Shown here: in pieces, positions 7,353 through 15,809 of the stretch
Layout of the letters: each line of letters starts with the position of its first letter
How positions within the stretch are numbered: position 1 is the first letter of the stretch
From: Alphaproteobacteria bacterium
GTDB taxonomy: Bacteria; Pseudomonadota; Alphaproteobacteria; Rhodospirillales; WMHbin7
Assembly: GCA_015231795.1 (NCBI GenBank)
Contig: JADGAX010000001.1
Location: 372,001-436,000, forward strand
DNA length: 64,000 nucleotides
Direction of reading: 5' to 3'
Notes under the pieces: model-generated
The model's database searches: none
What the model was told of the DNA's origin: nothing
The model's input: only the letters and a program-made list of their open reading frames with translations
Made by a program: the position numbers and the translations under genes

Positions 7353-9021
7353 CCTTCATCACCGCCGCGACATGCGGAGCCGACAGCAAAACCAGAAGAC
7401 CGGCCAGAACCAATATCTGACAATTGGACACCGTCCCGGCCAGGATCAGCGGAATCTGCTCGTTCAAGCTGGGATGCATTTTGACGAAATCGTCGCCGAT
7501 CAGGGCAAGGCCCTCGCCCACCAGGCTGTCGGCTCCCGCCAGCGGCAAAAGCACGGCCAGCCAGCGATCACCCTTGGCACCGCCGAAGGCCGTCAGGCCC
7601 GACAAGGCGTTGCGGCATTCGGCCCCGGCCAGCTTGGCCATGGCCGCCAGCCCCAAAACCGCCGCCGCCAGGATGGCGATTTGCGCAACAGGAATGTCGC
7701 GATAACGTCCGTCATGGGCCAACGCCACCGCCATGACCACGGCATAGACGGCGAAAACCGCCATCAGACGGCGCAGCCATAAGGGCGGCGCTTCCAGCCT
7801 TTCCGCGGTCCAGGCGGCGGCTTGGCGCACGCTGCCCAGACAAAGCACGATCAGCGCCGCCCCCACGATCAGAGGAGAGGCCGTCGTCCATAGGGTGAAG
7901 GCCGCCCCCCAGGAGACCGAGGCGTAACGAACGAACAACGCCGCCAGCAATTGGGCGAAAACGATGGTTCCCAAAGCCAGGACAAGACGGCCCTCCAGCA
8001 GATCGCGCCGGAAAGGCGCCAGCAGCAGCAAGGCCAGCAGGATCGACCAGCCAGCCTTCCATTTCCAGGCGGGATCCTCCGAAACCCCTCCCACCAGCGG
8101 GAATTTCTGCGCGCGATCGGCATCGATCAGCCCCCATTTGGCGCCCACCGTGCCTTCGAGATTGTATTTCCAATTCTGATCGTAGGCCTCGACCAGATTG
8201 TAATCGAAACCGTTCTTGATGGATGTCTCGACCAGCGAACGCAGATGCTTGGCGGCGTTCACATTGCCGGGCGCCGCAGGCCCCCTCTGGCGGCCCTGGG
8301 TCGGCCATCCCGCCTCGCCGATCAAGATCGGCTTGCCGGGAAAAGCCTGGCTCATGATCTGGTGGATTTTCTCGAAATGCGGACCCACGCCATCGACGCT
8401 CACGGGTTCGTCTTCCCAGTAAGGCAGGATATGGATGGTGATGAAATCGACTTCCTGGGCCACTTCGGGATGTTTCAGCCAAAAGGCCCAGACATCGGCA
8501 TAGGAGACCGGCTGCTTCACATTGGCCTTCACCCTGCGGATGTAGGAAATCAGCTTGTCGGGCGTCAGATCGCGCCGCAGAAGCACTTCGTTGCCCACGA
8601 TGACGCGCTCGACGGTATCGGGATAATCATGCGCCAACTGAATTAGCGAGTCGATTTCGGCGTCGTTGGTCTTGCGCCCTTTCTCGGTCGTGTCGCTGGT
8701 GATCCAAGCACTTTGAATGACCTTGATGCCGTATTTGGCCGCCAGCGGCGGCACCGCCTCCATGCCCTCGCGGCTGGTATAGGTGCGCACGGAACGCGTC
8801 AATCCCTTCAGGCGCGCCATGTCTTCTTCAATCTGTTCGCGCGTCGGATAGACCTGGGTCAGCGGGCTTTGTCCGTCGCGGAACGGCGCAAACGACATGC
8901 TGGCGATCTGGCCCGCGACATCCGGCCCTGTCTCTCGCTCGCGATTGGGCCATCCCCAGCCCAGCACCGCCAGTTCGGCGGCCACGATGAATCCGATCAG
9001 CAGCAAGAAAGTGCGTTTCAT
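7330..9021 (-). CDS. Membrane protein with GH17-like (beta-1,3-glucanase/glucanosyltransferase) domain
   Basis: 563 residues: an N-terminal signal anchor (FLLLIGFIVAAELAVLGWGW), a glycoside hydrolase family 17-like domain to about residue 310, then about eight hydrophobic segments. The likely acid/base Glu is in RVIVGNEVLLR and the nucleophile Glu in PILIGEAGWPT, the two GH17 hallmarks. Such domains cut or rearrange beta-1,3-glucans in the periplasm; together with the GT39-type gene just upstream on the same strand it may shape a periplasmic or surface glucan. The last seven codons (ARADRLQ and stop) lie inside the structured repeat at 7207-7352, so the native C-terminus was probably replaced. 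Convergent to the NtrC-like gene. Confidence 0.82.
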   Translation of the reverse strand: MKRTFLLLIGFIVAAELAVLGWGWPNRERETGPDVAGQIASMSFAPFRDGQSPLTQVYPTREQIEEDMARLKGLTRSVRTYTSREGMEAVPPLAAKYGIKVIQSAWITSDTTEKGRKTNDAEIDSLIQLAHDYPDTVERVIVGNEVLLRRDLTPDKLISYIRRVKANVKQPVSYADVWAFWLKHPEVAQEVDFITIHILPYWEDEPVSVDGVGPHFEKIHQIMSQAFPGKPILIGEAGWPTQGRQRGPAAPGNVNAAKHLRSLVETSIKNGFDYNLVEAYDQNWKYNLEGTVGAKWGLIDADRAQKFPLVGGVSEDPAWKWKAGWSILLALLLLAPFRRDLLEGRLVLALGTIVFAQLLAALFVRYASVSWGAAFTLWTTASPLIVGAALIVLCLGSVRQAAAWTAERLEAPPLWLRRLMAVFAVYAVVMAVALAHDGRYRDIPVAQIAILAAAVLGLAAMAKLAGAECRNALSGLTAFGGAKGDRWLAVLLPLAGADSLVGEGLALIGDDFVKMHPSLNEQIPLILAGTVSNCQILVLAGLLVLLSAPHVAAVMKARADRLQ

Positions 9022-9027
9022 AGCGTC

Positions 9028-10686
9028 CTAGCGTCCTTCGCCGTGAATGGAGAGATAGCGCCGATCCCTGACCAGGGCCAGCGGCACGCCGAAGCGCTGA
9101 ATCTTGGCGATGGTCCGCCCCTCGGATTTCTTGTGGCAGTCCTCAACGGTGTACGTGATCATGAAATCGGCCTCCTCCAGCCTCTTCGTATAGACCAGTT
9201 GTGGCGAAAAGTAATAATAAGCGGAAAGAGCATGGCCGCATACCGCGACTTTCCATATCTTATTTTCGCCGCCCAGTTCGGCCTGCTCATTATCGACGTA
9301 ATCAGCCAGCGCCAGCGTCGCCTCGCGCAGCGAATTGCTCCAATAATCCATTTCCCACTTGCCTTCGGCCCCGGCCACCCCGCCCACCAATTGGTTGTAG
9401 AAGATGTATTGATGCGGATGCAGCATGGCCATTTGCCATGCCAGGACGACCATCAGCCCCATCAAGATGACCGTGAAGCCCCGCCCAAACCAATGATGAA
9501 AGCGCCACAGCGATTCCCACACCCTGTCCAAGGCAAAGGCCGCCAGCACCACCAGCGGAGGAACGACGAACAGGAAATGCCGCAGCCCGTTATAGGCGGT
9601 GGGGCGCATGAGAACGAACATGAACAGGGGAAACAGAGCGGTCAGGGCGGTCAGAAATAAATTCATGCTGCCTTGTGGGAAGGGCACCCCATGGCGCCGA
9701 TCCTTCAGCCAGAACAAAAACATAACGGCGCCAACGGCCAATCCCGCCAGGACGATCTCGGGCAAGGTGGCGACCAGATAACCGGGAATGTAGGAGGCCG
9801 GCAGATGATCGGCCGTATAGACCTGCCCGCCCATATTGGTCTTGATGCCAATTCCCAGCGTGGAAAAGCCCAACAGGGCGCGCAGTGGGTTCAGGAAGTC
9901 CTGATAGGACCAGGGCCAAAGGACGGCCATCACGGCATAGGCCAGCGCCAAGGGCATCAGGATCGAGCGCAGCATGACCAGGGATTCGCGCCACAGAAGA
10001 CTTAGGCTTTTCAAGCGGATGTAAAGGCCAAGCAGACGCAGCCCTAGGCCCAACCCCAGATAGAACAGCATGAGCAATGCGCCCGCCCGAATGCCCATGG
10101 CAACGCCCAGCGCGATGCCAAAACCGATGCGCGCCGAACGAGAGGGCATGGGCAATTCTTGGACAAGTCGGCAAAGATAATAAAGCGCCCACAGCATCGC
10201 CGAGGCGAAGGGCGCATCCTTGGGATTGTTGAACATATGACCCCAGAAAGGCGGGGTCAGGGCCAGCAGGACCAGAGCCAGGACTCCGGCCCGCTCACCG
10301 CCCAACAGACGCCCCAGCCGCCAGACTCCGGCCAAACCCACGACGCCCAGCACGCCGCCCAGCAGGTGGCGCGTTTCGAAAACGCCCAGCGGCGAAACTT
10401 CGTTGGCGATGGCGGCCAACAGATCGAAGAAGCCGCCATAATGAAACAGGTCCAGATATTCCAGCGCCGAGCGATCTTGAAAGAACGAGGTGTAATAGGC
10501 CAGAATCATCCGCCCATATTCGTTCTGCACCGCCTCGTCATGGGTAATGCCGTAATCGCCGAACAACAGCCCAACCAGAATAAGCGCCGCCACCAACAGG
10601 GCGATGCCCAGGTCATCATAAACATCGCCGCTCCAATGGAGCGGCGAGCCTGACCGGGCCGTGGGAAGATCGCTTTTCAAACTCAT
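9028..10686 (-). CDS. GT39/ArnT-like polyprenyl-linked glycosyltransferase, integral membrane
   Basis: A 552-residue protein with about eleven hydrophobic segments. Early in the first periplasmic loop it has DYGITHDEAVQNEYG, the acidic motif (Asp/Glu after helix 1) typical of GT-C enzymes such as protein mannosyltransferases and ArnT, which transfer sugars from lipid carriers on the outer face of the inner membrane. The C-terminal 90 residues form a soluble periplasmic part. It ends seven bases before the GH17-like gene starts, so both are likely in one operon. Its start lies 47 bases from the divergent gpt start, sharing a short promoter region. Acceptor and donor unknown. Confidence 0.75.
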   Translation of the reverse strand: MSLKSDLPTARSGSPLHWSGDVYDDLGIALLVAALILVGLLFGDYGITHDEAVQNEYGRMILAYYTSFFQDRSALEYLDLFHYGGFFDLLAAIANEVSPLGVFETRHLLGGVLGVVGLAGVWRLGRLLGGERAGVLALVLLALTPPFWGHMFNNPKDAPFASAMLWALYYLCRLVQELPMPSRSARIGFGIALGVAMGIRAGALLMLFYLGLGLGLRLLGLYIRLKSLSLLWRESLVMLRSILMPLALAYAVMAVLWPWSYQDFLNPLRALLGFSTLGIGIKTNMGGQVYTADHLPASYIPGYLVATLPEIVLAGLAVGAVMFLFWLKDRRHGVPFPQGSMNLFLTALTALFPLFMFVLMRPTAYNGLRHFLFVVPPLVVLAAFALDRVWESLWRFHHWFGRGFTVILMGLMVVLAWQMAMLHPHQYIFYNQLVGGVAGAEGKWEMDYWSNSLREATLALADYVDNEQAELGGENKIWKVAVCGHALSAYYYFSPQLVYTKRLEEADFMITYTVEDCHKKSEGRTIAKIQRFGVPLALVRDRRYLSIHGEGR

Positions 10687-10733
10687 GGATCGGAAGACTA
10701 TCAGGGCTTTCCCTGGCTTGCTATAACTGGATC

Positions 10734-11210
10734 ATGCCAGATACGCGCCATGAAAATGCCGGTCAGACCGCCCTTTTCCACCTGGGATGGGAGCGTTTCC
10801 ACCATGATTCCTTGAAACTTTCCAAACGGTTGAAAGATATGGGGCGCGATTGGGCCGGTTTGGTGGCGATCACCAGGGGCGGCTTGGTCCCCGCCATGAT
10901 CGTTGCCCGCGAACTGGGCCTGCGCAAGATCGAAACCCTGTCCATCGCCAGTTACGACGGCCAGCGTCAGGGTGAAGCCCATGTGCTAAAGAAAGCCAAG
11001 GCGGCGATGGCGGATGGCGGACAAGGCTGGCTGGTCATCGACGATCTGACCGACAGCGGCGTGACGGCTAGGCTGGCTCGCAAGCTCTTGCCGCATGCCT
11101 TTATCGCCGCCGTCTACGCCAAACCCAAGGGCGCGCCCTCTCTCGACCTGTTCGCCGAAGACATCGAACAGTCGGTCTGGGTGGTTTTTCCTTGGGATGA
11201 CGATCAATAA
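10734..11210 (+). CDS. gpt: Xanthine-guanine phosphoribosyltransferase
   Basis: 158 residues matching the length and motifs of Gpt, which converts guanine, xanthine and hypoxanthine with PRPP into nucleotides (purine salvage, cytoplasm or membrane-associated). Visible marks: AITRGGLVPAMIVARELG near residue 45, the PRPP motif VIDDLTDSGVTA near 103, VYAKPKGAPSLDL, and the family ending WVVFPWD. ATG at 10734 is the first in-frame start after the divergent gene. Expressed alone as far as can be seen; the next gene lies about 100 bases away behind a probable FNR-type site. Confidence 0.9.
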   Translation: MPDTRHENAGQTALFHLGWERFHHDSLKLSKRLKDMGRDWAGLVAITRGGLVPAMIVARELGLRKIETLSIASYDGQRQGEAHVLKKAKAAMADGGQGWLVIDDLTDSGVTARLARKLLPHAFIAAVYAKPKGAPSLDLFAEDIEQSVWVVFPWDDDQ

Positions 11211-11232
11211 TCGCACAAACCAAGGCAAAGCG

Positions 11233-11246
11233 TTGATCCAGGTCAA
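11233..11246 (+). promoter_or_regulatory. FNR/FixK-type binding site before the TonB operon
   Basis: TTGATCCAGGTCAA matches the FNR/CRP-family consensus TTGAT-N4-ATCAA at nine of ten positions. A possible -10 (TATGAC, 11266-11271) lies about 26 bases from the site centre, giving a start near 11279 and placing the site close to -40, the position used for class II activation. It lies 64 bases before the DUF2946-like gene. Regulation by oxygen level is inferred. Confidence 0.55.
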
Positions 11247-11309
11247 CCAGAATCGCCGGTTGCAATATGACGATTGACAGCGCGTCCGGCGCGTCACAAA
11301 TTCCGCCTC

Positions 11310-11726
11310 ATGACGGGGACCAAGCAACGTTTTTCACACAGAGCAGGAACGACGCGCCGACGCGCCGTGGCTTGGCTCGGCTTGGTCATTTTCTCGTTCA
11401 ACGTCTTGTCCAGCGCCCTGCTGCCAATGCCTGCCATGGCAAATGCGTTGAATGACGGACGCGGCGCCTATGTCGTCTGCACAGCGGCTGGCATGATCGA
11501 ATTCGATCGGAGCGGCGTCCCCATCGACAAGGGCCACGACAGCGATCAAATTTGCGTCTTCTGTCTGCCTCTGTGTCATGGCGGCGTCAATGTTCCGCCG
11601 ACTTTCGTTCTGGCCGAAGCCCATTTGCTGGCTTCAGGCGCCATCCTTCCTGCTAGCGACATTCGTGAAGCCGCCTCCCCACGACTTACCGGCTCATCGG
11701 CCCCCCGCGCCCCTCCTCAAGCCTGA
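11310..11726 (+). CDS. Small exported Cys-containing protein, DUF2946-like
   Basis: About 138 residues with a twin-arginine-rich start (RRRAV), a hydrophobic stretch (WLGLVIFSFNVLSSALLPMPAMA) and a likely cleavage after AMA. The mature part has one Cys in YVVCTAAGM and three more in CVFCLPLCHGG, then a helical, alanine- and proline-rich tail. This Cys pattern and the place next to a TonB receptor fit DUF2946 proteins, which occur in metal (often copper) uptake or handling loci; the function is not established. The ATG at 11310 was preferred over a TTG-type start further up because it begins directly before the signal sequence. Likely first gene of the TonB operon. Confidence 0.65.
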   Translation: MTGTKQRFSHRAGTTRRRAVAWLGLVIFSFNVLSSALLPMPAMANALNDGRGAYVVCTAAGMIEFDRSGVPIDKGHDSDQICVFCLPLCHGGVNVPPTFVLAEAHLLASGAILPASDIREAASPRLTGSSAPRAPPQA

Positions 11727-11790
11727 TTCCTGGAATATGAACGGCCTTGCGTCGCTCCAGTAAATGGAGTTGCGGGGCGACAGGATGATT

Positions 11791-11815
11791 CTTCAGGCGC
11801 GTTTTTCGCCTGAAG
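11791..11815 (+). other. Leader hairpin before the TonB receptor gene
   Basis: CTTCAGGCG (11791-11799) and CGCCTGAAG (11807-11815) form a perfect nine-pair stem with a seven-base T-rich loop, ending 20 bases before the receptor ATG. A smaller stem, CTCCA/TGGAG, lies at 11755-11769. It may limit read-through from the preceding gene or protect the receptor mRNA. No cobalamin box or other known riboswitch core was seen. Confidence 0.5.
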
Positions 11816-11835
11816 CGGTACTTGAGGGGATCAAG

Positions 11836-13797
11836 ATGAAAAAGACAATGCGCATCGCCGCCTTGCTGGCGCCAGCATTGGGCTGTGGCGCTCAGGCTTA
11901 TGGTCAGGAAGTTCTCGATGATGTTTGGGTTACGGCAACCCGCTCGGGCACCTCGCTCGACCGCACCGGCAGTTCGATCACCGTCATCGACAGCCAGAAA
12001 ATCGAGGCCAAGCAGACGAGCAAAGTAGAGGAACTGTTGAAAGCCACCCCTGGCGTCAGCGTTGTGCGCTTCGGCGGCGCCGGTGGATCGTCGCAAATCA
12101 ATCTGCGCGGCACTAATTCGAACCATACCACGGTACTGATCGACGGCCAGCGCGCCAACTTCCAGGACCCATCCTCCTACACCTTCGATTTCGACTGGAT
12201 GCAAACGGACAATATCGAGCGTATCGAGATTCTGCGCGGCCCCTCGGCCGGGCAATGGGGCGCCGACACCATCGGCGGCGTGGTCAACATCGTCACCAAG
12301 AAGGGCAAGGGACCTGCAAAGGTGACGCTGACCGGAGAATATGGCAGCTTCGACACCGACCGCGAAAGCCTGGGCGTAACCGGCGGCGGCGAACGCTATG
12401 ATTACAATCTCAACGTCTCACGCTTCTCTACGGGCGGCTGGTCAATCGCCTCCAGCGACCGAAATTTCGGCACGGAAAGGGACAGCACACAAAACGCCAC
12501 CTACCAAGCCAAGATCGGCATTTCGCCCACCGACAACAGCGAAATCGAAGCTAGGTATGCCCATACCGATTTCGAAACCGACCTTGACGGAACCCGCACC
12601 GGCGGCGGCACGCAAGACACCAACCGCGGCAAGTACAAGCATGTCGATTCCGGACATGTAAAGGGGACGCTGGGCCTGTTCGACGGCTTTTGGACCCAAA
12701 CGGCGACCGCGTCGATGATGAACAACGACCAGTGGAACACCGGGGGCACAACCACGCGATGCACGACCGGCCAGCCTGCGCCGCTTTGCACAGGCTACGA
12801 CTCGTCATCGACCAGCTTTTCCTGGCAAAACGATCTGAAGTTCAACCAGAACAACACGACGACAATCGGCGTCGAGACGCTGCGCGAAACCTATATGCAA
12901 AAATATTATCAGCAAGGTGGCCGCATCGCCGCCGATACCGAAGTGTGGACCAACGCAGGATACATTCAACACCAGACCAGACTGTTTGACGTGCTTGACC
13001 TGACCGGTGGATATCGAGGTGCCGACCACCAGACCGCCGGTTGGCACCCCACTTATTTCGGCAACGCCGCCTATCATCTGCCGACGAATACGACGCTGAA
13101 AGGATCTTACGGCACCACCTTCAAGGCGCCGTCGCATTATCAGATATATTATCCATCCGGCACCAAGAATCTGGAACTGCTGCCTGAGGAAGGCCGCGGC
13201 TGGGACGTTGGCTTCGAGCAGAAATTTCTGACCGGCAAGCTGAAGACCGGCGCCACCTATTTTCAAAACAACATCCGAAACCTGATCGAGTATGTCAGTT
13301 CCGCCACGCAGTACCAGAACGTCAGCGAGGCCACCACCTACGGCGTCGAGACCTTCTTGAACTATCAGGTTTTCGACGAGTCCGGCAGTTCGCTGTCTGT
13401 GGCGCCGAATTACACTTACACCCGCGCTTACAGCCGCGCGGAAAGAGAGGAATTGACCCGCAGGCCACGCCACGCCATCGGCAGCAACGTCAACTACCGA
13501 TTTTTTGAAAAGCGGGCGCAGGTGAACATGTCGGCGACTTACCAGACGGATTTTCACGAATCGCGCTCGTCCACCACAACCAGATATCCGGTCAAGAATG
13601 GCGAGTACTTCAAGATCGATCTGGCAAGCAGTTATGACGTCACCGACAATTTCCAGCTTTTCGGTCGCGTCGACAATCTAACAGACAGCTATATCGAATC
13701 CGCCTATGGCTATGCCGAAAGCGGCGGCATCGGCGTTTTCGCAGGCGTGAAAGTAACCTTCGAGCCAGGCAAGTTCTTGACCGGCGAAGGGAAATGA
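11836..13797 (+). CDS. TonB-dependent outer-membrane receptor
   Basis: A 653-residue receptor: signal peptide to about residue 24 (cleavage near AYGQ), TonB box DDVWVTAT, plug domain (ITVIDSQKIE, RIEILRGPSAGQWGADTIGGVVNIVTKKG) to about residue 170, then a 22-strand-type barrel rich in aromatic and Asn/Thr residues. A BtuB-like overall pattern is visible, but ligand identity (metal chelate, haem or cobalamin) cannot be read off. The protein continues eleven residues beyond the last barrel strand (VFAGVKVTF). ATG at 11836 has GAGGGGA six bases upstream and starts the signal peptide, so it was chosen over the longer reading at 11764. TonB, PepSY, ExbB and ExbD genes follow directly. Confidence 0.92.
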   Translation: MKKTMRIAALLAPALGCGAQAYGQEVLDDVWVTATRSGTSLDRTGSSITVIDSQKIEAKQTSKVEELLKATPGVSVVRFGGAGGSSQINLRGTNSNHTTVLIDGQRANFQDPSSYTFDFDWMQTDNIERIEILRGPSAGQWGADTIGGVVNIVTKKGKGPAKVTLTGEYGSFDTDRESLGVTGGGERYDYNLNVSRFSTGGWSIASSDRNFGTERDSTQNATYQAKIGISPTDNSEIEARYAHTDFETDLDGTRTGGGTQDTNRGKYKHVDSGHVKGTLGLFDGFWTQTATASMMNNDQWNTGGTTTRCTTGQPAPLCTGYDSSSTSFSWQNDLKFNQNNTTTIGVETLRETYMQKYYQQGGRIAADTEVWTNAGYIQHQTRLFDVLDLTGGYRGADHQTAGWHPTYFGNAAYHLPTNTTLKGSYGTTFKAPSHYQIYYPSGTKNLELLPEEGRGWDVGFEQKFLTGKLKTGATYFQNNIRNLIEYVSSATQYQNVSEATTYGVETFLNYQVFDESGSSLSVAPNYTYTRAYSRAEREELTRRPRHAIGSNVNYRFFEKRAQVNMSATYQTDFHESRSSTTTRYPVKNGEYFKIDLASSYDVTDNFQLFGRVDNLTDSYIESAYGYAESGGIGVFAGVKVTFEPGKFLTGEGK

Positions 13798-14606
13798 GGA
13801 CGGCTCCGGCCCTGGCGCAGGATCGTTTATCTCCGAGTCACCCCGGTGACCCGGAGATAAACGTGAATCGTTCGCCAAGACAAATTGCTAGAGCAGATTC
13901 ACGCCTTCAATCGATGCCGACAAACGGCTTCGATTTTAGGCGACCTGCTCTAGTCACGCCAAAGGATGTCCGCTTTGGCGCGATCTCGCTGGCCCTGCAT
14001 CTGGCGGGCGGCATGGCACTGCTTTGGAGTGGCGGCATGCCGCTTCCAAGCAGGCCATCCCTGCCCGGCCCATCCTTCCAACTGGTGGCCGCACCGCCGC
14101 CCGTCGCGGCGCCGCCCTTGCCACAAGTCGTTCCGCAAACGACGCCCGTATCGAAGGCCAAGGCCAAGCCCGCAAAGCCGGTTCTGGCGCAAACGCCTAC
14201 CGCAAAACCCGTCGCGGCCCCTGTCGCCCAGGAACCGGCCATCGACAGCGCTGCGCAGGCAGCACCCGCCGTCGCCAGCCCTGCCGCGAATTCCGGCCCG
14301 GTTGTCGATGACTTCCAGCGCGTTTCCTATCTCGACCGGTCCCTACCTCTTTATCCGATATCGGCCCGCAAGCGCGGCATCGAAGGACGCGTTCTTTTGC
14401 ATGTGGACATCGACCCCATGGGCCTTCCGGCACTCATAAAAATTGCCAAAAGCAGCGGCTCGGAAGCCCTGGACAAAGCGGCAATGGAAGCCGTACGGCA
14501 ATGGAAATTCAAGCCGGCGCGCCGGGGACATCATGCGGTCGCCGCCAGCGTCACCATCCCCATTCACTTCAAGCTCGACGGCACCGTCGTCGCCGACGCC
14601 CAATAG
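13794..14606 (+). CDS. tonB: TonB energy transducer with in-frame repeat near the N-terminus
   Basis: Links the ExbB/ExbD proton motor to the outer-membrane receptor. From about residue 58 it shows one membrane helix (ISLALHLAGGMALLWSGG), a Pro/Ala/Lys-rich periplasmic spacer, and a C-terminal TonB domain (YPISARKRGIEGRVLLHVDI, AVRQWKFKPARRG). ATG at 13794 overlaps the receptor stop (ATGA). Codons about 5-53 come from the structured repeat at 13807-13953, which is 147 bp long and keeps the frame; without it the protein would begin MRTALTPKDVRFG. An inner ATG at 13914, also within the repeat, is an alternative start giving 230 residues. Which start is used is unknown. Confidence 0.85.
   Translation: MRTAPALAQDRLSPSHPGDPEINVNRSPRQIARADSRLQSMPTNGFDFRRPALVTPKDVRFGAISLALHLAGGMALLWSGGMPLPSRPSLPGPSFQLVAAPPPVAAPPLPQVVPQTTPVSKAKAKPAKPVLAQTPTAKPVAAPVAQEPAIDSAAQAAPAVASPAANSGPVVDDFQRVSYLDRSLPLYPISARKRGIEGRVLLHVDIDPMGLPALIKIAKSSGSEALDKAAMEAVRQWKFKPARRGHHAVAASVTIPIHFKLDGTVVADAQ
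13807..13953. repeat. Structured repeat, copy 2, in frame within tonB
   Basis: A 147-bp relative of the element at 7207-7352. Hairpin 1 (13826-13861) has arms TTTATCTCCG/CGGAGATAAA; hairpin 2 (13890-13951) has AGAGCAG/CTGCTCT, GCCT/AGGC, AATCG/CGATT and GCCG/CGGC. Compared with copy 1, the pair A-T (7230/7256) is T-A here (13830/13857) and T-A (7303/7339) is C-G (13904/13940), so pairing is kept while bases change. The frame through it on the plus strand is fully open. Confidence 0.85.
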
Positions 14607-14615
14607 GAGGTTGCC

Positions 14616-15809
14616 ATGCGTTCTGCAGTCTTATTCATCCACCGCTGGGTTGGCATCACTGTTCTGTTCTTCCTGGCCATCGCCGCCATCACCGGCGCCA
14701 TCATCGCCTTCAACAAGGAACTCGACCGCGCCATCAATCCGGAATGGAATTACGTGACCCCCACCGGCGCGCGTTTGTCTCTGAACGATCTTGTCGCCAA
14801 GATGCACGAGCGCTTCCCCGAAGCCCGCGTCACCTATGTACGCATCGACGAGCCAGAAGACCGCTCGTTTCGCTTTCTGGTCAGCCGCAAGCCCGGCGAC
14901 GGCGAAGGAACCAAGCTCATCAACCAACAGGTCTTCGTCAATCCGTATGATGGCAAAATTTTGGGGACGCGCCGCAGCGGCACCTTCTCGGTTGACCGGC
15001 CCAACCTGATCCCCTTCCTTTCCAAGCTTCATTACACGCTGTTCCTGGGCGATTTCGGCAAATGGCTGATGGGATTTGTGGCTCTGGCCTGGCTGATCGA
15101 CCATTTTGGGGCCGCCTATCTGTCCTTCCCGAACCTGAAGAACTGGAAGAAGTCGTTTCTGCTGCGCTGGCGCTCTGGGGGCTACAAGCTCAATTTCGAT
15201 CTGCACCGGGCGGGCGGGCTGTGGTTCTTCCCCATCTTGTTCGTGCTGGCCCTGACCAGCGTCGAGCTCAATCTGAAAGCGCCTTTCGTTTGGGTGGTGT
15301 CGCAATTCTCCTCGCTGACCTCGAAGAACTGCGTCTGCCATGTTGATCCCAACGCCAACTGGGCGGCCAACACCAGTTCTTGGGACGGCGCCGTCGATCT
15401 GGCCCGCAACCTGATGCCGAACCTCTCGCCCAGCAGCGTCATGTTCTATCCCGACGAGGGCAAGTTCCGCATTTCGATGCGTGGCCCCGACGACATCTCG
15501 GACGCCGGCATGACCTATGTCTATATCAACGCCGTCACCGGCAAGCAGTTGATGGTTTTTGACCGCAGCGACGAGACTGGCGGCGACACGTTCATGGCCT
15601 GGATGTATCCGCTGCACAATGGCCGCGCCTTCGGCTTGGCGGGCCAGATCGTCATCAGCCTGACCGGAATTCTGCTGACGGTGATCTGCGTCACCGGCCT
15701 AGTCATCTATTTCAAGAAGCTGGGGGCCAGGAAGGCCGGTCGGCAGTTGAGGTTGAAGCAGCAGACAACCGCCGCCGCCCCAGCCCTTGAAAACGAGGCC
15801 GCCCAGTGA
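14616..15809 (+). CDS. PepSY-domain transmembrane protein (iron-uptake associated)
   Basis: 397 residues of the PepSY_TM family: helix 1 with a conserved His (IHRWVGITVLFFLAIAAITG), a PepSY region around residues 45-130, a helix near 150 (LMGFVALAWLIDHFG), another near 200 with FDLHRAGGLWFFPILFVLALTS, a second periplasmic region with a CVCH motif near 236, and a C-terminal helix (AGQIVISLTGILLTVICVTGLVIYF). Such proteins accompany TonB receptors and are thought to reduce or release imported ferric compounds at the inner membrane. The start follows TAGGAGG with ideal spacing, ten bases after tonB. Its stop overlaps the GTG of exbB. Conserved His residues could bind haem (inference). Confidence 0.82.
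   Translation: MRSAVLFIHRWVGITVLFFLAIAAITGAIIAFNKELDRAINPEWNYVTPTGARLSLNDLVAKMHERFPEARVTYVRIDEPEDRSFRFLVSRKPGDGEGTKLINQQVFVNPYDGKILGTRRSGTFSVDRPNLIPFLSKLHYTLFLGDFGKWLMGFVALAWLIDHFGAAYLSFPNLKNWKKSFLLRWRSGGYKLNFDLHRAGGLWFFPILFVLALTSVELNLKAPFVWVVSQFSSLTSKNCVCHVDPNANWAANTSSWDGAVDLARNLMPNLSPSSVMFYPDEGKFRISMRGPDDISDAGMTYVYINAVTGKQLMVFDRSDETGGDTFMAWMYPLHNGRAFGLAGQIVISLTGILLTVICVTGLVIYFKKLGARKAGRQLRLKQQTTAAAPALENEAAQ

Noticed and set aside
11727-11835. Cobalamin riboswitch before the TonB receptor
   Set aside because: Only simple hairpins are present and the spacer is too short; no conserved cobalamin box core seen.
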